Below are positions 24,100 through 34,799 of a DNA stretch of 64,000 bases, piece after piece. The position numbers and the translations under genes were made by a program. The stretch covers positions 484,811 to 548,810 of the forward strand of contig RDEW01000016.1 of NCBI GenBank assembly GCA_011109175.1, written 5' to 3'. The stretch's first letter is position 1; every line of letters starts with the position of its first letter. Source of the DNA: Dicyema japonicum (Eukaryota > Dicyemida > Rhombozoa > Dicyemidae). The notes beneath the pieces are model-generated. The model was given only the letters and a program-made list of their open reading frames with translations. It ran no database searches and had not been told where the DNA came from.

Positions 24100-24600
24100 A
24101 TTTTGATTTAATTGTGTCTCCTTAAAAAATAAAACTCGTTTTTTAATAAAAATACATTTTTGGAAATTTTAAACATTTTAAAAAAATATGAATTTATGTT
24201 CGTTTCAGTAAAAATTTTCTAGTTAATAAAATACTTAAGCGTCACATCGAAGCACGGAATTTTCTCAGCAAGAAACAATTGGGATTTCTCCTCAAATATT
24301 GATCTGGTTGGAGGACAAATTTGATTGCCGGATGATTGAGTGTTCGGTGACAGTGTGACCTCATTTGGTTATAAAATCGAACGTAATAATCCTCATGATT
24401 GTCTGCGGCACTTTACAGCGCTACTTTGGTAAGTAAATTCAATTCAGGCCGAGTTCGAATAATGGGGGAAGCAACACGGAAGTGATCTAGAAAAAAAGTT
24501 ATAATATTCAAATAATCGAGAAACTACTACGCACGTTAATTACCCACTCTATGGTATACCACACAACTGACGGTCCCATCCTACTATACAACATAAGAAG
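24100..24600. other. Possible coding fragments, unresolved
   Basis: Frames near 24240-24420 (for example SVTSFGYKIERNN) look protein-like, but I cannot assemble a gene. Confidence 0.2.
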
Positions 24601-24622
24601 TCGTCTTCTATGATCCTCGTAT

Positions 24623-24812
24623 ATTATTATTATTACAGCACTTATCGCCTTGCCATAATAGTTATAGCAAAGCATGTGCAATACAAGAAACAATGTTATT
24701 AGTTAGCCTCTTCATCCTCCACGGTTACACGCAGTCGATCTCAGCATGTCCAGATCGTCCCGTCTTTAGGCATTTCTTCATCCTTTGGAGGTCTTTGTGC
24801 AGCATGATAGGT
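24623..24812 (-). mobile_element. RTE-like LINE 3' end, 10-bp TSD
   Basis: Bracketed by ATCCTCGTAT (24613-24622 and 24813-24822). The minus strand encodes the end of the ORF (LHKDLQRMKKCLKT), then the same 3' untranslated region as the copy at 4756-6320 (GCACATGC..GCTATAA..TATTATGGC), finishing in an ATT/AAT repeat. It is a severely 5'-truncated insertion. Confidence 0.85.
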
Positions 24813-24825
24813 ATCCTCGTATAAC

Positions 24826-25140
24826 ATTAGAAGTAGTCTTACGATCATTTTTAAAGTTATCATATTTTTTAATAATTATTTTTATGTTTTATTTTTAATA
24901 TCTTCCCAGAGATAACCTTCGGAGAGATTTAAAGACACATGCAATTACTGTAGCACTAAAATAAACGTCACAGTACTTGACCTTTTTTCTTTTTTTAAAT
25001 TTATTATTTATTTTAAGTAATAAAAAATAAAAATTTATTAGGCCAATTAAATACAAAAAATAACATTTAGAATTACTGGCTGTTCTTATAACCGAGAACG
25101 TATTTCTCCTGACGATTTGGAAAGAAATACGCTCGTTACC
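24826..25140 (+). repeat. Dispersed repeat, copy 2
   Basis: Collinear with 15127-15443 in the bZIP intron. The RTE-like insertion at 24623-24812 sits at its left edge, with matching repeat sequence continuing upstream of it. Confidence 0.8.
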
Positions 25141-25412
25141 CAGCTCCTTTCTCTTCTATCATTTTTCATCTTCGCGATGAGCGATCTGATTATGTTCAAC
25201 AGGGTCTGTGATTTTTATTATTAATAAAAAATGAAAAAAGTAAACACAGCGAATGTGACTGACCTTATTTACCACCGTCGCGTAATCAGTTTTGTTCAAG
25301 AGTGAATTTATGCTATTTCGATTCCTCCATGATTTGTAGAGAAAGTCTACTGTTTTTAGATGCCTTCATTTAAATTTTTGTCGATAATATTAAATATTCA
25401 AAAAAACTAAAG

Positions 25413-25592
25413 ACTCACTCTGTCCAGTCAATAGTAATAACTATAATGCGGAGACTCGAGTTGAACTATCGGCTGATGTTAGATACAGCATGACAAGCCG
25501 GACTACGATAGAAGTTGGAATCACTTTTCATGAGATGTTGAAGGTAGATGAGGTAGAAAAACTCAACAAATACGACTTTTTTGCCTGAGTGC
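25413..25592 (+). pseudogene. Paralog fragment of the 23.4-24.1 kb gene
   Basis: After an AACTAAAG acceptor at 25405-25412 the frame reads THSVQSI, a 20-nt intron (GTAATAACTATAATGCGGAG), then TRVELSADVRYSMTSRTTIE and ITFHEMLKVDEVEKLNKYD. The 190-aa gene has THSINSIVNTRVEIRVDTS and ITSQGLLKHTEVEMFQNYD at the same place. A stop follows FFA, and I find no C-terminal exon, so this is probably a broken or diverged duplicate. Confidence 0.5.
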
Positions 25593-26011
25593 TGTTTCAA
25601 ATATACAGCGCCGAAATTAGGATTATTCCTATTATGGAAGGGAATTGTGAGTAAATTCATAAGATGTTTTGGGAATGGAGATACTCTTAAGGGTGATGTT
25701 GGTGAAGTTATTCATTACCTACAACAAAAGTCTTTTGGACAGCCGTGGACAAAGTCTCGTAATTCACCCACGTGGCTTTGGAATCCAGTAGCCACAAATA
25801 TAGGGAGGAAGCGATGAATGGGACTTTTCTATCATGGGGGATGTACAATAATATCAAATATATTACCAGTGAGCTAACACGTGCAATATTCTCTGTGATA
25901 ATTAATATAATAAATAATATTCCAAAACCTCCGTAAAAAATATTTATAGTCAAAATCATAGCAAAAAGGGAGAATAAAATCCTAATGTAATGATTAGATA
26001 ATATTCATTAT

Positions 26012-27783
26012 ATGGTAACCATAAGAGTGATTACTGAAATCACAGAATATTCCTTTACAGTCGAAGAATCTGTATAAACTTTACTAATGTAGACTACCGT
26101 CGAGGAATTCAAAGCGGCAATATCATCTACTGTGGTATTGGTCATGTCCTCATGCATAGGGCATTTGCCCAGAGAACCAACTGCTATTTCACCGTGGACG
26201 ATCTGTTCGGAACTCTGAGGTCCTAAGCTCCCTTGGTATAAATTATTGAATCTTCTAGAATTTAGATTTATGGGAAGACGGAATCTACTTGTACAGACGG
26301 ATTACTAACATAGCGACTGTCCCCCAATCGGCTAGTGGAAGCGTTAGCATTTTTATCTTCCGCTAGTCTCACTTTCTTAATTCCCATTCTGACCCAATAT
26401 TCTTCCAAATATGCAAACGTGTGACATTGTACCAACACTTCATCAAATATGCTGGACGGATATTAAGCTCTTTGGAGGTTTGGTGGGTAATTAAGACTTA
26501 GAACGATAACAACGACGACGACTTCACCATTTATGACTATGTTGATGAGGAAGTCAGACTACATTTATCGAATCTAAAATATCCCTTTGTAGAGAGTTCT
26601 GGTATTAGGTTTTTCCTCGTTTTTATTTCGAGGCCTGGCCAAACCTCATTCATAAATGAGTTATACACCACGTTTTCGACCTACAGCGGCGATTTAACAC
26701 AATAAACGAAACTTTCTACAAAAGTTTGGATGGCGAAAACAACGTAATCTTGATTTTATGAATATCCCTTAATTTAGAGACCGGATGCTGAGACATTGAA
26801 AAAATTCGAGTCACGCAGAGTTCGATTCACCCATTACATTTCTCACGTTCTTCACGGACTAACCGAGCTGGTTGGGATCATGACTAAAGAGGGGGAAGCC
26901 GAATACCAGTTTTCTCTCCATCAGGACCCCTCACTTAACTTAAATGTCTTCTTTAAGATTATTCGTAGACCAGAAGAAGAAATACACTAATTTCCGCTGA
27001 CCAATATTTTAATATGATTACCTACAATCCCATATTTGTTCCTGAAAATGCTGTTATTCTTCATAATCGTCCTGGACTGAACTTGTTGACGAAACAACAC
27101 CTAGCGAGTTCACAGAATTCCGACAAAAAATATGTATTTTATAACCAAATTGGGCATCGTCTTCCTCGACCAGTTGAGGATGACAACCCCCAAAGTACAT
27201 TCGGAATGGATGTGGATGATTCCGTTACAGCGATAGACAAGTTTTTGAGCTGCAGTTCAAGCCATTTCCACGAACCAATAAAAGTTTTTTGAATTTAAAT
27301 TTTATAGAATTATTCATCTCACGTTAATGTCCGCAGGTCTAGTAGGACTGAGATCCTTCCATCAGACTTGCCGATGAGATTTTTCTACCGGTCTCGTCAA
27401 TCGCCGATTTGGATTGAAACCAACAACGATTCGTTGATTCCGCAAGGGGTTTGCGGTTATCTGAAGATAGGAATATTCAGAGACTGCTTATACCATTCCC
27501 ACATTTAATCGGGAAAATCCACAAGAACAGATTTCGCATTTTTTTAGAATTATCTAGTGTCATTAGGTCGCCTGATGCGATGGCGAGGATATTTGTTTTT
27601 TTCATATATTAAATTTATAGCGTGGTATAAGATCTGGGAATACGGAGTTTAGCTCAGATACGGAGACTGATAGTAACTCCACTGAAATCGGGCTACAGCA
27701 AGTGCTAAGCATTTTACCACTTTTAGGGGATTGAAGAGGATGAACACGAAGATCATGAATCTGACACAAACTCTCACTATTAA
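26012..27783 (+). CDS. Ubiquitin-like-domain protein, copy B
   Basis: The N-terminus from ATG 26012 forms a ubiquitin fold: MVTIRVITEITEYSFTVEES, intron 26072-26092 (21 nt), TTVEEFKAAISSTV, intron 26135-26159 (25), GICPENQLLFHRGRSVRNSE, intron 26236-26258 (23), then GNLDLWEDGIYLYRRI. Later exons include VTLYQHFIKYAGRILSSLEV, a 15-nt intron (26487-26501), an acidic NDNNDDDFTIYDYVDEEVR, RRFNTINETFYKSLDGENN, intron 26744-26777 (34), FTHYISHVLHGLTEL, intron 26946-26968 (23), the 92-codon block with VPENAVILHNRPGLNLL, intron 27284-27307 (24), RFFYRSRQSPIWIETN, and a Ser/Thr/Glu-rich C-terminus with a 25-nt intron (27702-27726). Joins at 26300-26420, 26590-26680 and 27500-27620 are unresolved. Only the UBL domain is identified. 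Confidence 0.65.
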
Positions 27784-27789
27784 CGGAAT

Positions 27790-28395
27790 GACATTTTGTT
27801 GTGTTAAATCTATTTTTTGAAATCAGAAATGTGTTATCTGTCTTAGCAATCATCAAGTATGAATATAACGGAATAACCATTAAATATAATTCCTTCCGTA
27901 GTGGAATTCTGCTGCATGGCAACACAATCGTCCTTCGGTTATGCTTTGACATCTGCTTGGAACACCGATGCAAATGTGGTGGGATAGTTGACAGGAAGAC
28001 GTAGTCTATAGATCTTATATTTTTAATGTTGATAGTCGTGGAATATTTGTAGAAAATTGAGAATTGATTTTAGAACTTGTTTTAAATTCCTGAAATATTG
28101 TGGGAGTAAATTTTAGATAAACAAATAATTGCAACTGTTGGAATTGCCTTAGTCGAGGGTAATGGTACCTGTCTTTTAAATTAAATGGCAGTCCTCACTG
28201 AATCGCATGGAATTACGTTTTGTTTAATAAATTGACTTAAGGAAATTAAATAATCTATTTTCCTTAACATTAATTTTTTATAACAAAAATAAATAACTTT
28301 GCGTTATTCCTTCCATAGTAGAACATTGACTACAGTCATAAAACAAACACATCGGCCCAATCAACACAATAACCAATAAATGATATCAATACCTA
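27790..28395. other. AT-rich spacer
   Basis: Nothing recognised. Confidence 0.3.
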
Positions 28396-28399
28396 CAAA

Positions 28400-28613
28400 T
28401 TACACATATAAACGCACGTGGTCTTTCATTTCACAGTCAACAGTCCCACTCCCGTCGTTCAACCTCACACCCAGTGACCATCCAATTCCTCCATTACTGA
28501 ACGGAAAATTGGAAAGGACGTACTCCTCAAAGCAAACTTGTAAACTCAAGTACTCCGTAAAATCAAAGTGGTACTTCAGTGTCCTCAAAAGTTATCCCTT
28601 CAATCCACATCAT
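28400..28613 (-). CDS. Probable 63-aa two-exon gene, unrecognised
   Basis: The minus strand starts MMWIEGITFEDTE (28613-28575), has a 22-nt intron (28574-28553, GT-AG, phase 0), and continues YLSLQVCFEEYVLSNFPFSN and RLNDGSGTVDCEMKDHVRLY to a stop at 28400-28402. Joining the exons gives a balanced, non-repetitive protein. Further upstream exons are possible because the frame is open above the ATG. No family recognised. Confidence 0.4.
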
Positions 28614-28689
28614 AATCCGCAGTTTTGGAGGAATCTGAAGATTTCTAAGGTAACTTAGTGGAATACTAAAAGTTATTCACTTCACGAAA

Positions 28690-29255
28690 ATTGTCGAAAT
28701 CGTTAGCATATTCCTCCTCTGCTCCACAATCCCTGAGAATGAGGATCAAGGCAACAGTAAATGTTTCAAAAATTAAGCATATTTGTAAGAAGTGGACTCC
28801 AGTATTTGAATATTTGGCTCTCAGCAGAAAAAAGCCATTTCTGCAAAGAATTGATCCGGAAACGACCACCAGAGTAAACTAAGCCAAAACCTTTGTGCCA
28901 GGACTAAGATCGGTCTTCAATTTAGGAATAAAGTCACATTCAGTAGCCTTGAGTTCTACTGTTCCATCAGTCAAACATAGTTAAATTATTTTGTGAGTCT
29001 CCTTTAAAAGCTACAAACCCCTTTTTGGAAAATTTCCCGATTCATCATTGGTTTCTTCTATTTGGAGTACTGAATGCAAAAGAAACGACTCACATCTGCC
29101 AGGGATTTTATCTGCATTTAGTCAAATTGTTAACCTGGAAATCAAAAGATCCTTTGATGAGGTCTTTTTGTGGTTATTACAGAGAAGAGAACGTTCTTGG
29201 AGTTTTTAATATCAGAGACAAGCCGAAGTATATCAACATTAAAATTGTGTTGTAA
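28690..29255 (+). CDS. Possible exons of an unrecognised gene
   Basis: Two protein-like stretches on the plus strand: one containing ICKKWTPVFEYLALSRKKPF (with a potential 21-nt intron GTAAATGTTTCAAAAATTAAG just before), and one with KPLFGKFPDSSLVSSIWSTE and SQIVNLEIKRSFDEVFLWLL. I could not connect them without stops. They may be host exons or remnants of a transposon. Confidence 0.25.
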
Positions 29256-29489
29256 TCAAATTAAGTAGTCTACATGAATTTTAAGTAAAATTTGATCGGA
29301 AGTAGTGAGCCACTCAGCACAATTTGAAATCCAACTAAAAATAATTGATATTGAAAAGTTCCATTATTTTATCAACATCGAATGAAACCGCAATTCCCGC
29401 CATTATTTGAATATTTATTTAATTTTATTTGAAAATAAATTTTTTATTTCATAAATAAAACTCTAACAATTCCACCCTACATCGGAAGT

Positions 29490-29745
29490 CGTAAATGATA
29501 TTCTTCTCACTTATGCGGACGACATCGTCATAGCTTCACGTGATCGGACATCCAGACTGTTACTTCAAAATTGCAACAAACCTGGACCACCTTACCGAAT
29601 GGCTGCTGAAGAACCGCCTATCGACTTGCACTGAGAAGTCTGTCACAACTCTCTTCACATCAGACAAGAGTCTGGGAAGATGGACGGTTCATTTAAAAAC
29701 AAACAATAGTGTTTTCCAGTTTAGAAAATCTTAAAAGATCCTTAA
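29490..29745 (+). mobile_element. LINE RT palm fragment
   Basis: LTYADDIVIASRD is the RT catalytic box, matching the family at 18.1-19.2 kb (SYADDIVLASRDQN). It is followed in another frame by LTEWLLKNRLSTCTEKSVTT. Frameshifts abound. Confidence 0.6.
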
Positions 29746-29839
29746 GGTACACATGGCAATCTCCCCCTATGTTCGAAATTGTTGTAACAAATGTGAAAAG
29801 AAGACTAAGGTATAGAAATGTCTCGACCTCTCTCAACAG

Positions 29840-31020
29840 TCTTTGCATCTTTATCTGGTGTTCATACTGTGCATCGGCATGTCTAAGGAGGGGTTCACGC
29901 GCACGAATCCTCCTCCAGAAAATTGCCCCACTCGCATTAATCATAGTATCAAAGCTTCTGGGGTGGTTTCTATGAAAGAAGACTTCTTCGAAGTTTCGTC
30001 ACCTTTGAGAGAACGTTATAGATCTCGGTCAAGTTCGTTACGACAATGTTTGTCCCCCAAGCAGCAAATGCGAGAAAAAGTTTTCCCATCTAACTTGACG
30101 TCAGTTTATAGGTACCCTTGTCTTCTCTATGATGTGGAAAAAGTCATACTTACTTTTCTGGACTGTCCTGTAATCTTCCCCTTGATAATGCTGACATCCA
30201 ACGACTATATAGTCGGCGTAGGACAGTAATGTGTCGTTGTCATCTTGTGGAATTGGTAGGTCATTCGTAGTAGATTGAATAAGAGGGGAGATTATGGGGA
30301 ACCTTTAGTAACGATTTGGTAATAGTCTTAATGCAGAACATCGATTGCCCTGACGTACTCAGGATATTCCCCAACTATAACTCAGGTTTGCGCCAATGTT
30401 CGAAGAATAAATTTTATGATTTTCCTTGGAAGAAACTCCAAATACTTTAGATTCCCCCTCGTGTCTGGTTGTTGTTTCCCATACAATGAAGGGTGTTTGG
30501 CGTTAAAGTCCTCGAATACTAACAAGTTTTCAAATTTTCGAGGTCAGACAAATCCACGAAAATCCTTTGGCACAAGATCTTTGAAGGGGAACATAGATTT
30601 TGCATGTCATCTGAACCGCGAGACGACGAGTTATTTATTTTCCTGATTACCGAGTGTACCATTGACGGGTTAAAGAAAGTCATGTTGGGACATTTATTCC
30701 TTCGACCATTGCCAGAACGAACATTCAGGATTTGGACATGGCTCTCGATGTCCAATTAAATGCGGAGAGCACTTCTTGAGCCTTCTTATCGATTTCCATA
30801 ATACAGTGGAGGAAGATTGTTACGTCCACTGATTGTCTTTCGAATTTATCAAATTATTTCTCGTTTGGATTAGAGCTCGCGTTTCAGCATCAATTGGGTG
30901 TGATGGACGTTGAGGACAACAACCCATCGGAATTTATCCTTTGCGAGCTCGGAGTATAATCTCGTTGAGGTATTTGACAGCAACATCGACATTCAGAAGT
31001 TCTTTATCTGGAAGGCCGCC
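29840..31020 (-). mobile_element. Decayed LINE (endonuclease, RT and C-terminal pieces)
   Basis: The minus strand has FEDFNAKHPSLYG near 30520 (APE motif, usually GDFNAKH), VTKGSP.SPLLFNLL near 30290 and a catalytic box YADYIV near 30205 in which the second Asp is Tyr. RRIRAREPLLRHADAQYEHQ near 29900 is shared with 4310-4492. The order of pieces and frame breaks show a dead, possibly rearranged copy. Confidence 0.5.
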
Positions 31021-31045
31021 ACTTTTTTGCAATAAAATCAATATA

Positions 31046-31151
31046 ATAATATTAACAGCCTTTTTACGAGAGCCATAATATTTATTGCTCCGCATAGGCA
31101 GGACACATTTATTTAAGTAAAGAACAGTTAATTTTAACTAATCGTAGAACC
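31046..31151 (-). mobile_element. SINE/LINE 3'-tail insertion, 11-bp TSD
   Basis: Bracketed by AAATCAATATA (31035-31045 and 31152-31162). It contains AACTGTTCTTTACTTAAATAA and the LINE-like tail with AATATTATGGCTC on the minus strand. The sequence around it matches 21097-21150 without the insert, giving an empty-site comparison. Confidence 0.75.
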
Positions 31152-31409
31152 AAATCAATATATGATAATTTTTAGTTACAAATTAAATATTAAATTTTTA
31201 TTTTCTTACGAATAATTTTATTTTCTATATAATAATTTTTTGAATTTATTATCTACAAATGTATGCCATTCGTTAAGTGTAATTTTTCGTCACTTCATAC
31301 TGGGTTTACGAGGAGTATAGGAGCAACATTTAAATGGGAATTCTTTCTCCTTCAATCAAGTGGAAAAAATGTTTTATTGCTAAAGTAAAGTTGTTGTGAC
31401 CTGCAGCCA

Positions 31410-31604
31410 TTAAGCACTAAATGGGAGTAACCTCTCGTAATCACGAGCCCAATGTTCTGGAAAAGCCATCGCGTCATTCCAGGTTCGTCTTTTTTCTTCT
31501 CCGCAAGGCGTCTGAGAGATAAAAATTGTCTTGTCAAAAAGTAAATGGTAAGACAAATTTACTATTTCATTAAATAAATCAATTTCGTTTCCGTTGATGA
31601 ACAT
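31410..31604 (-). CDS. Small ORF 18 nt downstream of DCTN6
   Basis: A 64-codon frame, MFINGNEIDLFNEI.., ends RTWNDAMAFPEHWARDYERL and PFSA. A 51-nt in-frame GT-AG segment (GTAAATTTGTCTTACC...CTCAG) could be an intron, since removal keeps the frame. The ATG follows TTCCTAG directly, an acceptor-like site, after only 18 nt from the DCTN6 stop. This layout suggests a two-gene transcript resolved by trans-splicing, or a downstream cistron. No family recognised. Confidence 0.4.
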   Translation of the reverse strand: MFINGNEIDLFNEIVNLSYHLLFDKTIFISQTPCGEEKRRTWNDAMAFPEHWARDYERLLPFSA

Positions 31605-31622
31605 ACCTAGGAATAGATCTTT

Positions 31623-32212
31623 TCAGGAGATCAACAAGGACAACAATTTGCGACTACAATTCACATCACAGTATACTGAGTAAGTCTTTTGGGGAGGACA
31701 AATCCGCAGAGTATTTTCACTCCCATATATAACACTTCCATCAACCAGACTCCCATCTACTTTGCATCCACATCCAACATGACAGCTATTCCCCACAATT
31801 ACTAAATCACCCACGTGGGCTAACATTAACTACTAAAATACCCATAATATCGATCATATTACAACTCCCAATAGAGGAGTACACCTCTATATTATGGAAT
31901 ACGACAACCTGCACCAGTCTTTAAGTGATTATAGTTCCCGATAGTGAGGACCGAGTTCTTAGAGCCTCTAAAATTCCAAATAACAAAACCTATTACAAAT
32001 AATCACATTTTCCTCGATTATGTTGTAGTTACCGATGACGACTGGGCCGCTCACAGCTATTATTTTACTGAGAGGGTGGATTATTACATTTGAGCCTGCT
32101 TTATGACTTAGTAATACCAATAGTTATGTTTCCAACCAATTCTGCCTCAGCAGCTATGAATGAAGTTGAATTTGACTTGGTACTAGATTATGTTTTAATT
32201 GTATCACCTCAT
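31623..32212 (-). CDS. DCTN6: Dynactin subunit 6 (p27)
   Basis: Six exons on the minus strand: 32212-32208, 32182-32118, 32098-31990, 31967-31909, 31886-31842, 31819-31623; introns 25, 19, 22, 22 and 22 nt. All phases match and the spliced frame codes 159 aa. The protein is a left-handed beta-helix of hexapeptide repeats: AEAELVGNITI, VIIHPLSKIIAVSGPVVIG, NYNIIEENVII, then HVGDLVIVGNSCHVGCGCKV and DGSVIYGSENTLR. This follows the known order of metazoan DCTN6 ([20 protein letters not shown] in the human protein). It belongs to the pointed-end complex of dynactin, the dynein cofactor. Exon 1 is only 5 nt (ATGAG). The length is slightly under the usual 180-190 aa because the C-terminus is short. 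Confidence 0.88.
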
Positions 32213-32269
32213 TCTAGTGTACGCAATAATATTTAAATTTAGTTTTTATTTTATTAATAATTATTATCA

Positions 32270-33350
32270 TTGACTATCGGAAATTTTTTGATTCCGTTAT
32301 ACATGACAAGCTGTGGTCCGCTTTAAAAGAATTTGGATTCGATGCCCATCTAATATCGCTTATCAAATCTCTTTATAAGGATCAAGGAGCTATTTTAGAA
32401 CAGTGTAGGGAGATACCGATTGGTTCAAAATTGGTAAAGGAATAAGATAAGGATGCTTATTATCTCCCATCTATTCAATATTTATGCCGAAATGATCATG
32501 ACTAAATTAAATACTGTATCAAATAGCGGGATTAAATTTGAAGGCAGGAACATCAATAATTTACTACCTTACTGGATTAAACAGAGGATGTCCTCAGGGA
32601 GTTGATTCTAAGATTCAGAGAAGAGAGCGCCGTATTTGGTTTATTGTTAAATGTCAAGAAGACGACTGCTAATAATGGAATAATGGAACTAAAAATTGGG
32701 AATGAGAAAATAGAGAGTTGTGATAATATTGTCATTTTGGGTTGTCTAATTAATCGGAATGGTGACGAAGGTTTTGAAATCAAAAGGCGAATTGCCATGG
32801 GACGAGACTTCCAGAGAATGAATAGAATTTGGGAAAGCAGATAGCTTAAGGACCAAATACAGACTGGTTAATGCAATCGTGTTCCGGTTTTTTTATACGG
32901 CGCAGAATCATGGATACTGAAATAGGCGGATAGACGAAAAATTGATGCTTTTGAACTTTGGTGCTGGAGGAGTTTACTAAGAATCTCTTGGACTTCCAAA
33001 ATAACAAACACCGATGTACTCAAACGGGTGGAGACGGATATTTCGCTTGAAGGAAAAATTGTAAAAAACAGATTGGCATTCTTTGGGCATGTTTCCGCTC
33101 TGATTCACTGGAAAGAAGCATTGTGCTGAGCAATATTACTGGAAGAGAAGACCTGGTCGACCGAAGACTCGGTGGCTATCCATGGTAGAAGACGTCACGG
33201 GAAACCTATACATCAAGGCTACTCCGAATTGCGACGGATCGGAGAAAGTGGAGAAAATTGGCTCATGAGATCTCCAAGGGTCAAACACGACTGAATTTGG
33301 ATAACATAACATTATCATTTAATCCAATATCAATTCAAAAGTTTTAAGAT
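32270..33350 (+). mobile_element. RTE/BovB-like LINE RT and C-terminus
   Basis: Plus-strand frames give FDSVIHDKLWSALKEFGFD, LISLIKSLYKDQGAILEQC, then VFGLLLNVKKTTANN, IESCDNIVILGCLINRNGDE, GFEIKRRIAMGRDFQRMNRI, LYGAESWILK, KIDAFELWCWRSLLRISWTS and RLAFFGHV. The string of motifs is the usual one for the RTE-type endonuclease-RT proteins found across animals. The catalytic YADD region (about 32540-32600) is destroyed. Many frameshifts. Confidence 0.8.
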
Positions 33351-33379
33351 AAGTTGACATTCATTGCACAAAATTTCTA

Positions 33380-33610
33380 CTTTGCTTCATAATTTATGAA
33401 AATAACCGAACCGGACTTACGCCTCTTGAGGCCCTTATGAGACTAGACTCCAGATCACGGGAATGTGGTCCTGAAAATTCAGGCAGTCCTGTACGTTTAT
33501 GCGCGGGTACGAAGGAAGAACACATGCAAAGATGAGGTCTCTGTTAAAATGCATCGGGATCACGTGATAACTAGCTTGTTTTACCGTGGTCTTGGGTTAA
33601 ATAAATAAAA
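33380..33610 (+). repeat. Jockey-like LINE 3' end
   Basis: Ends with CGGGATCACGTGATAACTAG and a GGTCTTGGG tail, similar to the 3' end at 19090-19190. Confidence 0.4.
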
Positions 33611-33815
33611 AGATAAGTAAAAGTCTAAGAAATCGAGATCACCTGACGGCCACGAATCCCCTTTTTAATTTATCTATGATTCTTAGTTATAATAAATAAG
33701 TAAAAATCGCGAGGACTGACACAATAGACCGAAGAAACTTAATTAGAAATAATAGGGATTTAATATCCCCCCTATATCACATCGAATTGTAGGATAAATG
33801 AAAGTAAATGATTCT

Positions 33816-34125
33816 TTAAATGCCAGGTACAAAGGGTGGTAGGCGCGGCAGAGATGTGCGAATTACGGGCCTATACTCTCGTGAATTCCTAGGTTGTGCC
33901 ACAAAAAGACGTTTCTTGCCAAGTTTGCTGATAGATTGATCTTTTTGGACAAGTATCTTGTTCTTATGCTCAAAAATTGTTTCCTGCTTACCAAAATGTT
34001 TTTCAACTTCCAAAGTTCCTCTTACTACGATGAAGAGACTCTCCTTGATGATTAAATTAAGTAAACCCTTGAAGCAATTACATATTTACATTATGATGAC
34101 TATGGACGGCTTCAGGCGACTTTGC
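33816..34125 (-). CDS. Possible coding sequence, basic C-terminus, unrecognised
   Basis: The minus strand is open for about 90 codons: LLNLIIKESLFIVVRGTLEV, EKHFGKQETIFEHKNKILVQ and ending RTSLPRLPPFVPGI. A 22-nt GT-AG segment (GTAAATATGTAATTGC..CAAG) lies just upstream and could join further exons, but the frame is unclear. The Lys/Arg-rich, low-stop frame is not typical of the noncoding DNA here. Function unknown. Confidence 0.35.
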
Positions 34126-34269
34126 CTGTTTGTTTTGGTGGATTTAGGATTACCGTACCTTTGGATGCCGCATTAAGCCACATTTGTTCTCTAATAGTTC
34201 CTAATCAGAAAGCGTATTCGAGACTTGAAAAAAGGGAGAATCTTGAGAGCACTGAGAATGCGAGAAGAC

Positions 34270-34765
34270 ATAGCCGTTTGATCTATCCACATAGCTAACA
34301 TCCACTGTTGTGCAGGTTGAGCGCAGGCCTTTTCCGTAGGCATGCCTGCCTCAACAGACGTTGAAAAACGCACTTTCCTCTGCTGGCCACCACTGCATTT
34401 TGGAGCCAATTGGTCTCATCTGAGAAGATGGAAAATGTCCAGACAGGATCAAAACATTCCCTTTTGCTAATGTTTGGAACCTGGTTAGGATGCACGGGTT
34501 TTGATAAATACTCTCAAAAAAATTTGGTTACCTCAGTCTCGGACCCATGTCATGTTCTAAGCAAACCGAAAATCAGAAGAGAATAAAGTACCAAAGCATT
34601 TCGGAGGATCACTTGATGTCTCATTTGAGATGAATCTTTGTTCCACAAGCTGACTGGCTCAATGATCTAAATGGTAACCAAGGATCCACGTGAGGCTGTA
34701 TGGATTCGATAATGTATCTCGTGAGCTATCGTCAGAAGTAACAGCACGGTCATTCAAGCTCCCTA
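34270..34765 (+). mobile_element. RLE-type element C-terminal fragment
   Basis: Frames give ACLPQQTLKNALSSAGHHCI then LEPIGLI and, after changes, KCPDRIKTFPFANVWNL. This is the CCHC-to-PD(D/E)XK segment of the endonuclease (H..LN..lk.al..AG....EP.gl...gkRPD). It ends with the C-terminal region near 34750. Several stops. Confidence 0.65.
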
Positions 34766-34799
34766 AATTAAGTGTTCTTTTGACATTTTTAATGAAGAA

